NCBI GenBank assembly: GCA_025175895.1
Contig: CM046006.1
Coordinates: 62,888,288 to 62,952,287, forward strand
Direction: 5' to 3'
Length of the DNA stretch: 64,000 nt
DNA from: Wurfbainia villosa
Lineage: Eukaryota; Streptophyta; Magnoliopsida; Zingiberales; Zingiberaceae
The position numbers and the translations under genes are program-made. A model generated the notes under the pieces. It ran no database searches. It saw only the letters and a list, made by a program, of their open reading frames with translations, and was not told where the DNA came from. Below, in pieces: positions 1 to 9,625 of the stretch; the first letter of the stretch is position 1, and every line of letters begins with the position of its first letter.

Positions 1-701
1 TGCAAATGGGGGTTGGAATTTAAAACGCTAATCCTACTGAACGGAAGATAATACACATAATCAAACTCTAATCTAACTAAACTACGCTTGCGAAGAAATT
101 AAACAAAACATAAAGTAAGCATTTAAAAGCATAAAAGAAGTGCAGCAACTAAGACAACAATTCAAGTGTAGAAATTAAACCTAATCTAACCCATTACAAT
201 TATGGAAAATTAAAGAAAACATCCTAATCTACTTGCATAACGCAAACTAATTCACTCAAGCATTTCATCGAACACCAAATAGACATGAAGAAAATTAACC
301 AAAGCAAATGCAATTCAAAATTCAAAACATGGAACAATCAACCCAATCTAAACCACGAAACAATCAAAACACTTGACATTGGAAAAAAATTGTTGTAGGA
401 TTCTGAAATTGGAGTTGGAAGAGGAACTGCCGGAAACTTAAAACAGGGCTGTGAACAAGCTGGAAATCGATGAAGGTAGATGCTGTCCGACGGTGTGTAA
501 TAGGGCTGTGATGGGATGAGATGGACCGTCGGTGGTGGAGTAGCACTGGTCTCTTTTGGAGCTAGGAATGGGCGGAGGATCTGATGGCTGCGACAGATCT
601 CGGTCGGTGGAGATGTGGAAGAGGGGCTGCTGATGGCGGAGGAGACCACCAGTCACCGGTGAAGGAGGGGTTCCCCTTCCTCTCCGGCGACCGGTGAGGA
701 A
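1..701. other. Unclassified sequence flanking element A
   Basis: No supportable gene. The first 350 bases are AT-rich and the rest is richer in G and C. Read on the minus strand, 338-649 gives a proline- and serine-rich open frame of 103 codons that resembles no family I know. The stretch was contiguous with 6227 onward before element A inserted, as shown by the duplicated AGGAA. It could be a 5' UTR or first exon of a gene, or an old LTR fragment. Confidence 0.4.
697..701. repeat. Target-site duplication of element A, left copy
   Basis: AGGAA lies directly before the TGTTAGGG terminus at 702 and is repeated exactly at 6222-6226 after the TACA terminus. A matching 5-bp duplication is the expected footprint of LTR-retrotransposon integration and fixes the ends of element A. 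Confidence 0.9.
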
Positions 702-1919
702 TGTTAGGGCAATCTCTTGCCGTAATATGGTTTTGATGGTGTGGAAAAGGGTTTAAGTTAGGTTGGTATGTTTATTTGATATGTGCATTGGAGTCTTGCA
801 GGACTTAGTAATTCGCACATGGAGCCTTGGCGGGTTCACCCTCACAACCTCGGTCCTTGAGTCGGAGAAGGATGACTTTGCGGAAGCCGTGCGCTTGGAG
901 CATCCGAGGGACCGCCGGACGAGATGACTTGAAGTGAAGCCAAAGAAGCAGACTTCGGAGGCAAGAGACGCGAAGGAGCATTGCAGAGCCGTGCGCCTGA
1001 TGCTGCCGAGGGACGTGGCCGCGAACGAAGAGAGCTTCGGCGAGGGACTTCGAGTGAGATGAGAGAATGAGTGAAATGTAAGTAGCTCATTAGGTGAACT
1101 TGGCCGAATGGCTGAGTGTCGGAGACTTGACCGCAAGGGTTAAGGTTTACCCGACCGCCGGAAGCTCAAACTTATGTTAAGTTTGAGTTTCATGACACCG
1201 ATCGCCATGGAATGGCGGTCGCTCGAGTCGAGTGGGTTCGATTGGTATCCAACTGATGGGTTTATGCCCGCAGCCGATCGAGAGGATATCGCGGGCAGAA
1301 CCGCCAGAAGCCGATCGGGTAGTCGACTCACGGGTCAGCCGATCATTGGTGAGGTCCAGCAGTCGACTGCCAAGTGTGCCGTTGGACTACAATGGTCGGG
1401 ATCCGACGTGTTCGGAGGCCGTTGTAGTGGCGGCAGATCGCCAAGGGGCAGCCGATCATTGCAGAATGATCGGTGGCGAAGCGGAAAGAAACCAGCCCTC
1501 TCTATAAAAAGAGAGGGTGTGAGCCTTTGAGAGAAAAATGCTTAAGTTCCAAACGATCTTCCTAGTGCCCCACAAGCTTTAAACTCTTCTTACTTGTCTT
1601 TACTTCAATCCTATTGTAAGAAGAGTGATCTTGGTTGTAAAGGTTACCTCCACCTAGCTTGGTGCAAAGGAGAGACCATTTAGTGGATTGGTTTAGCGGA
1701 GTGATTCACCGAGGATGAATCGGGGACCGTGGATTAGCGGCGTAGCCGTGAACCACGTTATACCATCATGTTAGCATTTGTTTTATTGTTTGTCTTTTGC
1801 TTTGTCTATTTGTATTTGTATATTCCGCTTGCGCTAATCTTTTGTAGACGAGCAATTTACAACGTCCAACGTACGAGGGCTATTCACCCCCCCTCTAGCC
1901 GGTCATCCGATCCCCTACA
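702..1919 (+). repeat. 5' LTR of element A
   Basis: It starts TGTTAGGGC and ends CCCTACA, next to the primer site. The first half carries an imperfect internal duplication built around GCCGTGCGC and CCGAGGGAC (about 856-914 and 961-1015). The part from about 1186 to 1497 is a zone of palindromes and GATCG-like strings, followed by a TATA box. Near the end is the CTATTCACCCCCC box shared with every other Sirevirus-like LTR in the window. Open frames here (for example 1174-1530) are not genes. Confidence 0.92.
1503..1509 (+). promoter_or_regulatory. TATA box of the element A 5' LTR
   Basis: TATAAAA follows CCCTCTC and lies just downstream of the palindrome zone. The same motif is at 5804-5810 in the 3' LTR. 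Its position fits the U3/R boundary, so transcription should start some 30 bases downstream. Confidence 0.7.
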
Positions 1920-1935
1920 AGTGGTATCAGAGCCA
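1920..1935 (+). other. Primer-binding site of element A
   Basis: AGTGGTATCAGAGCCA follows the 5' LTR directly. TGGTATCAGAGC is complementary to the 3' end of plant initiator methionine tRNA, the usual minus-strand primer for copia elements. Confidence 0.92.
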
Positions 1936-1981
1936 AGGAAAGCTTGTCGAGGACTAACCGCCACAACAAGCAACTTTCAAA

Positions 1982-3714
1982 ATGGCCGGCTCAAACATCC
2001 ACCCACCGAAGTTCGACGGCGAATTCTCTTGGTGGAAAAAGAGAATGGAGGTATTCTTCGAGACCGATTTTGATATTATGCTAATAATGGAAAATGGTTT
2101 CGAGTTGCCTAGGGATGAAAAGGGTGAACCAATCGAAAAATCACGATGGACTAAGAAGCAAAGAGAGGAGCACCTTGCAAACTCAAAGGCAAAACATCAT
2201 CTTTTCAATGTGCTCCCCCAACAAGAGATCAACCGGATCGGAGAATGTGCTAGCGCCAAAGAGATGTGGGAGAAGCTTATAGAACTCCATGAAGGCACAT
2301 CCGAGGCCAAGCTAGCAAGGAGAGACCTCCTCCGCTCCCAACTATCCAATATAAAACTAGAAAAGGGAGAAAAGGTAACCTCACTACACTCTAGGTTTAA
2401 AGAAATTTTAATTGGGCTAACAAGTGTAGGTGAGAAGCTATCAAACCGGGACATGCTCATGAAGGCTATAGATGCCTTTCTCCAGTCCTCAAAATGGAGC
2501 TCCATGGTGGACTCCTTCTACATGTCCAAGAACCTAGAAGTGAGTACCTTGGAGGAGTTCTTCTCAACAATGGAGCTCCATGAAACTAGGCTTGAAGGAA
2601 TACAAGAGGAGCCTAGAATTCAACCCTCAAGAGGAGTCGCCTTGATGGCAAACAAGGGGAAGAAGAAGATGGAAGCCCTCTCCTCCTCATCCGATGAAGC
2701 CTCTACCTCCTCCATGGATAGCACGGAAGAAGCCTACATGGTAAGGAAGGTAAGGCGTGCATTTAAGAATTTTAAATTCGATAAATCTCATGATAGGAGT
2801 AGAAGACCAAGGGGGAAGGTCATATGCTACAATTGCCAAGGAGAAGGGCACATAAGGGATAATTGTCCCTCCTAAACAAAAGCAAAGAAGAAAAGAAAAA
2901 GAAGGAAGAAAAGAAGAAGAAAAAGGGGAGCAAGAAGAAAAAGGAAGAGGAGAAGAAAGCAAAAGAAAAAGGGAAGGCCAAAGCATTCAAGGCCAAGACA
3001 TGGGATGACCCATCCTCATCTTCATCATCATCGGATGAGGAGAATGCCTTTGTCGCCAATTTGGCCTTGATGGCCTTTGATGATTTGGATTGCTCTTCCT
3101 CCGAAAGTGAAGGATCAAGCTCAAGAGGAGAGAGCACAAGTGAAGGGGGAGCTTCTACATCCTCCTCATCCGAAGAAGAAGAAGAAGAAGATATGGAAAC
3201 TATGGTAACGAAAGCTTCTCCTAAGAAAATAGTTTCAATAATTTCTAGTTTAACTAAGGACTTATTTGGAATGAAAAAGAAAAATAAAAGCATGCTTAAT
3301 CAAATTAAGGACTTAGAAAATAAGTTAGAAAATGCATGCTTAAATAATAATGATACCTCTTCTTGCCATGATGATGCATGCTCACATGATTATATGCCTT
3401 TGGATGTTAATGATGCATGTATAAATGAAAATAGGGCATTAAGAGAAAAGGTAGATTATTTAACCAAAGCCCTAGAGAAATTCACAATTGGCTCCAACAC
3501 ATTGAACATGATCTTAGGGAGCCAAAGAGCTAGCTTCAATAAGAAAGGCCTAGGATATAAGGAAAAGAAAAATGAAAAGGCCTATAAATGCCTAATTGCT
3601 AGGGGACAAGATAAGAAGAAGGTAATAGCTAGAAAATGGATCCCCAAGGAATATTTAGTGAACCCAATAGGAAAGAACTTATTTTGGGTTCCAAAATCCA
3701 TCCTTAAGGGTTAG
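1982..3714 (+). pseudogene. gag of element A, broken by one frameshift
   Basis: This is a copia-type Gag, which would form the virus-like particle and bind element RNA. It starts MAGSNIHPPKF. The N-terminal capsid-like domain covers about residues 1-190, and a CCHC zinc knuckle (CYNCQGEGHIRDNC) lies near residue 283. Lysine/glutamate and serine runs follow, then two coiled-coil stretches, and the end is WVPKSILKG. The frame stops at 2875 because the C run at 2867-2869 has three bases where the homologues in E1 and F have four; the other frame continues from 2863 to 3714. Apart from that single base the protein would match the 573-residue Gag of E1. A one-base homopolymer loss could also be an assembly error. 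No pol follows. Confidence 0.88.
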
Positions 3715-4946
3715 GATAACCCCTAGGGTAGTCAACCATAGGCAATTAACCTATATCACATTTTGGTTGACTTAGGATAACGGGACAACATTTTTTTTAG
3801 ATAGTGTTGGGTGATGATAACGTGCCCATAAATAGATAATAATGCTTAAATCATGATGATTAATGTAATTGCTATGTATATGTGCAATCATGATTTAGAT
3901 ATTTGGCACATCATCATAAGAAATAGGGTTTAAATCATGCTTTAGGTGATACTTTGCTTATTATCATGATATAATACCTAATGCATGGTTATAATTCAAT
4001 GAAAACATGTATTTCATGATCATAATGTGAAATTAAATCATATATGTCATTATGATCATGTAGGTTGTTAGGTTGATACTTAACCATGATAGAATTGCAT
4101 GAATATATTGGTTAAGTATATACAAATACCCCCTAGGATACATCTCACACTCACTATAGGCTAACTTAATTGCAAACTTAGCATGGGTGAGATGTTAGGA
4201 TGATACAAATGTCCACTAATGCCTATGACATTTAGATGGTCATTTAAAGTATCAAAATAGCAATAATAGACCAATCATGGGAAGGCTTATGTTTAATTCA
4301 TAGACATATTGCCCAAAGATCATGGTTGGATATTTCATAAGTTTTCAAAACAATTTCTTACCTTAAAATACATGTATTCATGCTTTGAAACAATTGGATG
4401 CAAAACTAGGTGTTAAAATGGATACTAACATGTTCAAAAACTAGTAGTTTTTCAAGTGTTTGGATTTTTGGCAAATCTCGGAAAATATAATGATTTTTCA
4501 TGAAAAACTATTTTTCCTTGATAGATATACTTAAGAGAAATATGCTCCTAAAATTTCATGATTTTTCGAATTTTCTGGAATTTTTAATGCATTTCAATTT
4601 GAGAAAATCGAATTTGAAACTATTGTGCACCGGTCATTGCCATCTTGATAGCTGATCATTGCTCACCTGAAAATCAGCCTATAATTTTCTGATTTCAGAT
4701 TTTAATCATGTTTTTGGTATTTCCCTCCATTATACTTGATGCCATGAGTTTATAACTTCGTGTTAATCTTTTTGATGGTGTCAAAGGGGGAGAAATAATT
4801 AAGTTTAAGTTAATTGTTTTAGGGGGAGAAATATATGATAAGGGAGAAATATGGAGAGTTTCATGGATTAAGGGGGAGTTGCATGTTGTTATATCATGTT
4901 TATGTTTACATGCTTTCTTACCTTAGAATTTATATCAAATGTTTTT
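3715..4946 (+). other. Non-coding 3' region of element A with polypurine ladder
   Basis: AT-rich sequence without a supportable ORF; homologous DNA lies at 27193-28440 in F. It contains GGTCATTG and GATCATTG near 4628-4660 where F has two CAGTCGACTG palindromes. The last 180 bases hold a series of purine tracts (about 4784-4794, 4821-4832, 4840-4850 and 4870-4878). Repeated tracts of this sort are typical of Sirevirus 3' ends. Confidence 0.75.
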
Positions 4947-5050
4947 ACCTAACTTAAACGGATTGCCACACATTAAAAAGGAGGAGATTGTTAGGGCAAT
5001 CTCTTGCCGTAATATGGTTTTGATGGTGTGGCAAAGGGTTTAAGTTAGGT
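4947..5050 (+). repeat. Inverted repeat bracketing the PPT/3' LTR junction of A
   Basis: The arm at 4947-4978 is complementary to 5018-5050 at about 28 of 33 positions. The 39-base loop holds the polypurine tract and the first bases of the LTR. The same arrangement is seen in E and, with different sequence, in B and F. Confidence 0.8.
4978..4988 (+). other. Polypurine tract of element A
   Basis: AAGGAGGAGAT lies immediately before the TGTTAGGG of the 3' LTR, where plus-strand DNA synthesis is primed. Relatives read AAGGGGGAGAT, so this copy carries one change. Confidence 0.8.
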
Positions 5051-6221
5051 TGGTATGTTTATTTGATATGTGCGTTGGAGTCTTGCAGAACTTAGTAATT
5101 CGCACATGGAGCCTTGGCGAGTTCACCCTCACAACCTCGGTCCTTGAGTCGGAGAAGGATGACTTTGCGGAAGCCGTGCGCTTGGAGCATCCGAGGGACC
5201 GTCGGACGAGATGACTTGAAGTGAAGCCAAGGAAGCAGACTTTGGAGGCAAGAGACGCGAATGAGCATTGCAGAGCCGTGCGCCTGATGCTGCCGAGGGA
5301 CGTGGCCGCGAACGAAGAGAGCTTCGGCGAGGGACTTCGAGTGAGATGAGAGAATGAGTGAAATGTAAATAGCTCATTAGGTGAACTTGGCCGAATGGTT
5401 GAGTGTCGGAGACTTGACCGCAAGGGTTAAGGTTTACCCGACCGCCGGAAGCTCAAACTTATGTTAAGTTTGAGTTTCACGCACACCGATCGCCATGGAA
5501 TGGAAGATCGCTTCCGAGTCGAGTGGGTTCGGTATCCAGTGATGGGTTTATGCCCGTGAATGATCGCTATGGAATGGCGGTCATGACCGAAGAGGATATC
5601 GCGCATGAGAACCGCTCGTAGTCGATCGGGCGGTCGACTACGAGTCGGCCGATCGGGTGAGGTCCAGCAGTCGACTACCAAGTGTGTCGTTGGACTACAA
5701 CGGTCGGGATCCGACGTGTTCAGAGGCCGTTGTAGTGGCGGCAGTCGACTGCCAAGGGTAGCAGTCGACTGGTGGCGGCCAACGGGAAGAAACCAGCCCT
5801 CTCTATAAAAAGAGAGGGTGTGAGCCTTTGAGAGAAAAATGCTTAAGTTCCAAACGATCTTCCTAGTGCCCCACAAGCTTTAAACTCTTCTTACTTGTCT
5901 TTACTTCAATCCTATTGTAAGAAGAGTGATCTTGGTTGTAAAGGTTACCTCCACCTAGCTTGGTGCAAAGGATAGACCATTTAGTGGATTGGTTTAGCGG
6001 AGTGATTCACCGAGGACGAATCGGGGACCGTGGATTAGCGGCGTAGCCGTGAACCACATTATACCATCGTGTTAGCATTTGTTTTATTGTTTGTCTTTTG
6101 CTTTGTCTATTTGTATTTGTATATTCCGCTTGCGCTAATCTTTTGTAGACGAGCAATTTACAACGTCCAACGTACGAGGGCTATTCACCCCCCTCTCTAG
6201 CCGGCCATCCGATCCCCTACA
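4989..6221 (+). repeat. 3' LTR of element A
   Basis: It starts TGTTAGGGC and ends CCCTACA. I count about 10 differences from the 5' LTR over the first 485 bases and about 7 over the last 415. The middle (about 5480-5798) is very different: this copy keeps several GTCGAC-centred palindromes where the 5' LTR has GATCG-like strings. A TATA box is at 5804-5810. Confidence 0.92.
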
Positions 6222-6226
6222 AGGAA
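6222..6226. repeat. Target-site duplication of element A, right copy
   Basis: AGGAA directly follows the 3' LTR and matches 697-701. Confidence 0.9.
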
Positions 6227-6900
6227 GACGGTCACGAGCGCAGCTGTGTCGTGCGATCACGTGAAGAGAGGAAGCGTCAGTTGCTTTGGTGGAGAAGTGT
6301 TGGTTTTATTAAATGCAATTTGGTAGCCGTCCGATCAAAGCACACTTCAATCTCAGCCGTCCATTATAGCTAGGTTAATTACTCTGATTAATCCACTAAT
6401 GGGTTGTGCGTCCAACGGCTGAAATCACTCCAACTCTGGATGGACGGATCTGATCCATCTGGATAGATAATCACGATCGGCTGAATCTGGACGAAGGGCT
6501 CAGATGTCTAGATCAAAATATACGGATCGGATCTCTCCAGATTTGGGTAGATGGCTCAGAATCAAGCTGCTTTCATTAGACGGTACATATAGTTCAAATC
6601 TGATCTCTTGATTAAATTGCCCTCGATCATGATAAAAGGTTCAGATTGATCCAGCTTAAAATGTCCTAGCCCTAGATGAAGCCATATTTGATCTAACTCG
6701 AGTCTAATCCATTGGTTCATCTCGATCTCCTACAAATAAAGACAAAATTTGTATATAAGTCCAAAATTTAGGAGAATTTACAATAAGGTCCAAAAATATA
6801 TCCAACTCATAAAATATACAAATAATCGATAATTAATCACTCGAGAGGATAAAAACAATGATATTAAGGACCAAAATAATCCGACAAAATGACAGTTATC
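6227..6900. other. Unclassified sequence between elements A and H
   Basis: No coding capacity that I can support. The first 500 bases continue the locus into which A inserted, and contain phrases such as CAGCCGTCC and AACGGCTGAAATC. From about 6740 the sequence becomes AT-rich and runs into the integrase of H, whose homology stops near 6901. The left breakpoint of H therefore lies here, but I cannot place it exactly. Confidence 0.4.
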
Positions 6901-7938
6901 AGTTTTTCCTAAAAATCTATGTATCAAAACTCTGTTTTGAACATAGCATGCAGTGTTAATTGCCTCAACCCACAAGTAACTAGGAAGAGTATACTCATTT
7001 AGCATACTCCTCGCAGCTTCTTGCAAAGCTCTATTCTTCCTCTCTACCACAACATTTTGTTGTGGTGTCCTAGGAGTGGAAAACTCATGTTTATAGCCTT
7101 TTTCTAAACAGAATTCCTTAAACCTCATATTTTCAAATTCTCCTCTATGATCACTCCTAATTGTTTTAATTGTTGAGTTTTTCTCATTCTCAATTCTTCT
7201 ACAAAAAGGAATAAAAATTTCTAATGTTTGATCCTTATGTTTGAAAAAGAAAGTCCATGTATATCTAGTATAATCATCTACTACTACCAAGCAATATCTA
7301 CTTCCATTCAAGGTTTTTGTGGAGCTACTATCAAACAAATCTAAATGCAATAAATCTAAAGCATTTAAAGTACTTACAGTGTTCTTGCTTTTGTGTGATG
7401 CTCTTATTTGTTTACCTTTTTGACATGCATCACATAGCTTGTCCTTTTCATACTTGAGCAATGGTAGGCCCCGCACAAGCTCTTCCTTGGCCAACCTCTT
7501 GATATTTTTCATGTTGATGTGTGCTAGTCTCCGATGCCAAAGCCATGATTTATCTTCTTTGGACAAAAAACACTTTACACGCAGGTTAGTAGCACTACTA
7601 AATTGAACTTGATAGATATTCTCCTTCCTTGTCCCTACTAGCATGATAGTATCGGTTTCATTATGTTTAATTAAGCATTTAGTTGAATAACATTCTACTC
7701 TATATCCTTCATCACATAATTGACTGACACTTAATAAATTAAAAACCATTCCTCTAACTAGCAGAACATTCTTAATCCTAAATTGTTCAGATATTACTAT
7801 GTCTCCTACTCCTATGACTTTTAGTTTGCCACTATTACCAAAAGAAACAGTACCTTTACTCCTGTTTTTAAATGTAGCAAACTTTGTGGAGTCGTCGGTC
7901 ATGTGCTTGGAGCATCCGCTATCTACAACCCATATCAT
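6778..7938 (-). pseudogene. Truncated pol (protease and integrase) of element H
   Basis: The frame opens with the aspartic protease site DSGCSKHM. It continues with the HHCC integrase zinc region (LWHRRLAHINM, CDACQKGK) and the integrase core: an aspartate in LHLDLF, one in IRSDHRGEF and the glutamate in VVVERKNR, so the DDE triad is present. Homology ends after ACYVQNRVLIH near 6901. The last 40 codons are unrelated sequence, and RT and RNase H are absent. The frame is offset from gag by one base step, so pol is either expressed by frameshifting or has drifted. The product could not support transposition. Confidence 0.85.
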
Positions 7939-7966
7939 TGGATACTCCCCCTCGACCGGTACCTAA

Positions 7967-9568
7967 TCAAACACGAAAAATAAGATCTTTTGGAACCCAG
8001 ATTTTGGGTCCATTAGCATTTACAACATATTGTTTAGGAATCCAAGCCTTAGTTGTGTTTGCTTTACCAACGTGAGTTCTATTTACTAATGACATGAAAC
8101 TGAATTCCCTTTTTGTTGGTTTGTAGCCTATTCCTACTCTGTTGTAAACTGCCCTTTGGGCATCTAAAATCATGTTAAGAGTTTGAGAGCTTGTTGTGAA
8201 TCTCTCAAGTGTGCACTTGAGATCATCAACTTGTGCTCTCAAGAGATTGTTTTCTTCCCTAAGTTTTTCGATTTCATTAGTCTCAATCCTAATTTCTGCA
8301 GGAACAGAATTCTGAGTTTTAAGCTCCTCTAATTCTGATTTTAACATATTAACTTTATTTTTGGATCTACTCAAGGCATTAGTTAAGCATGCTACTGTTT
8401 CATACAATTTATCTAGTTTAGGAGATGTTACCTCATCATCATCATCAGATGATGATGTGTCCTTCCGTGAAGACTCATCTGAATCTGTGTGATCAAACGC
8501 CATTAGTGTCGTATGCTTAGCTCCTTTTGCCCTGTCTTCATCTTCTGAGGAACTGGAAGAAGAGTCATCCCATGTTGCCCTCAACGCCTTCTTCTTCCTA
8601 GACTTGTCCTCTTTCTTGTTGAGATCAGGACATTCACTCTTGATGTGCCCTTTCCTGTTACACTCAAAACAAACCACATCAGATTTACCTCTAAATTTAT
8701 GTGATGACTTACCTTTCCTCTTGTCTGCGAAGATTTTCTTTACATCCTTCTTATTGTACTTTCTGCTTCTCCTCATCATCCTCCTCACGAAATTGGCTAC
8801 CTCGCTGGATGAGAACTCGTCGTCACTGTCACTACTTGTCTCAGATGAGGATGAAGATGACTCCTTCTTCTTCTCCTTTTTCTTGTTCTCCTTGTATTGC
8901 TCACCTGCAACAAAAGCAATACCTTTCTCTTTTGGACCCTTGTTAGCCTGCTCATGTAATTCCATTTCACAAAATAATTCATCCAACTTTATAGTAGACA
9001 GATCCCTTGATACTTTGTAGGCATCTACCATAGATGACCACAAAGCATTTTGGGGAAAAGACTTTAGGACGTACCTGATAATGTCTCTGTTCTCCAAATT
9101 TTCTCCGACTGAATGCAGCCCATTCAATACTTCCTTGAACCTTCCATGCAACTCACCAACAGTCTCGCCATCTTTCATAGCAAGATTTTGCAGCTGGTTC
9201 ATGTAGAGATCTCACTTTGCTATCCTCGAATCTCTTGTCCCTTCGTTCAGTTCTATCAGTTTATTCCAGAGATATTGTGCGCTGCTGAACGGACCCACTT
9301 TGTTGAGTTGATCCTTCGCTAGACCACATTGCAGAGTCACGGTGGCCTTAGCATTTGCTTGCGCCTTGTGTTTTTGTTCTATAGTCCACCTTCTAGACTC
9401 AAGTACTTTGCCTTCTGCGTCCATTGGTGTCGTGAAGCCTTCGGTTACTGAAAACCACATATCTATCTCAGTCATGAGATAGTACTCCATCCGGCTTTGC
9501 CAATACTGGAAGTTCGTTCTGTCAAAGAATGGAGGCCTGTTTGTGTTGTAACCTTCTTGCATCGCCAT
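7967..9568 (-). pseudogene. gag of element H, interrupted by one nonsense codon
   Basis: The best start is the ATG at 9568 (MAMQEGYNTNRPPFF), just inside the primer site; an upstream start at 9754 lies within the LTR. The domains are an N-terminal copia Gag region (NFQYWQSRMEYYL), serine/acidic runs, a CCHC knuckle (CFECNRKGHIKSEC), a second basic/serine region and a coiled coil (LREENNLLRAQVDDLK). The conserved end contains AWIPKQY and IWVPKDLIFRV. An in-frame TGA at 9212-9214 splits it, and the rest continues in the same frame from 9211. The C-terminal block matches the end of the GAG-only proteins in this window, which ties those elements to this lineage. Confidence 0.87.
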
Positions 9569-9610
9569 TTGAACTTGCTCTTGCGGTTGTGAATCCGAAG
9601 AAGAGCACCA

Positions 9611-9625
9611 GGCTCTGATACCACT
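9611..9625 (-). other. Primer-binding site of element H
   Basis: The plus strand reads GGCTCTGATACCACT, the complement of AGTGGTATCAGAGCC, next to the LTR end TGTAGGATC. Confidence 0.9.

Larger units (their letters stand above)
702..6221 (+). mobile_element. Element A: complete GAG-only LTR retrotransposon
   Basis: The order is 5' LTR, primer site, gag, about 1.2 kb of non-coding DNA, polypurine tract and 3' LTR, bounded by a perfect AGGAA duplication. There is no protease, integrase, reverse transcriptase or RNase H, and no space in which they could have been. The gag ends at the point where copia gag normally joins pol. It fits the GAG-only class of non-autonomous plant LTR elements (TR-GAG type). 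The coiled-coil gag and repeated purine tracts point to a Sirevirus-like parent, which is an inference. Outside the palindromic zone the two LTRs differ at about 2% of sites by hand comparison, so the insertion is fairly young. Confidence 0.9.

Noticed and set aside
338..649. Possible proline/serine-rich protein on the minus strand
   Set aside because: 103 codons, low complexity, no recognisable family, and an overlapping frame of similar length. It cannot be told from chance.
753..1530. Open frames of 63-127 codons in the LTR of A, repeated at 5040-5876
   Set aside because: They appear in LTR sequence of both copies, overlap on both strands, and change with the palindrome units. They have no domain and look like chance frames in GC-rich sequence.
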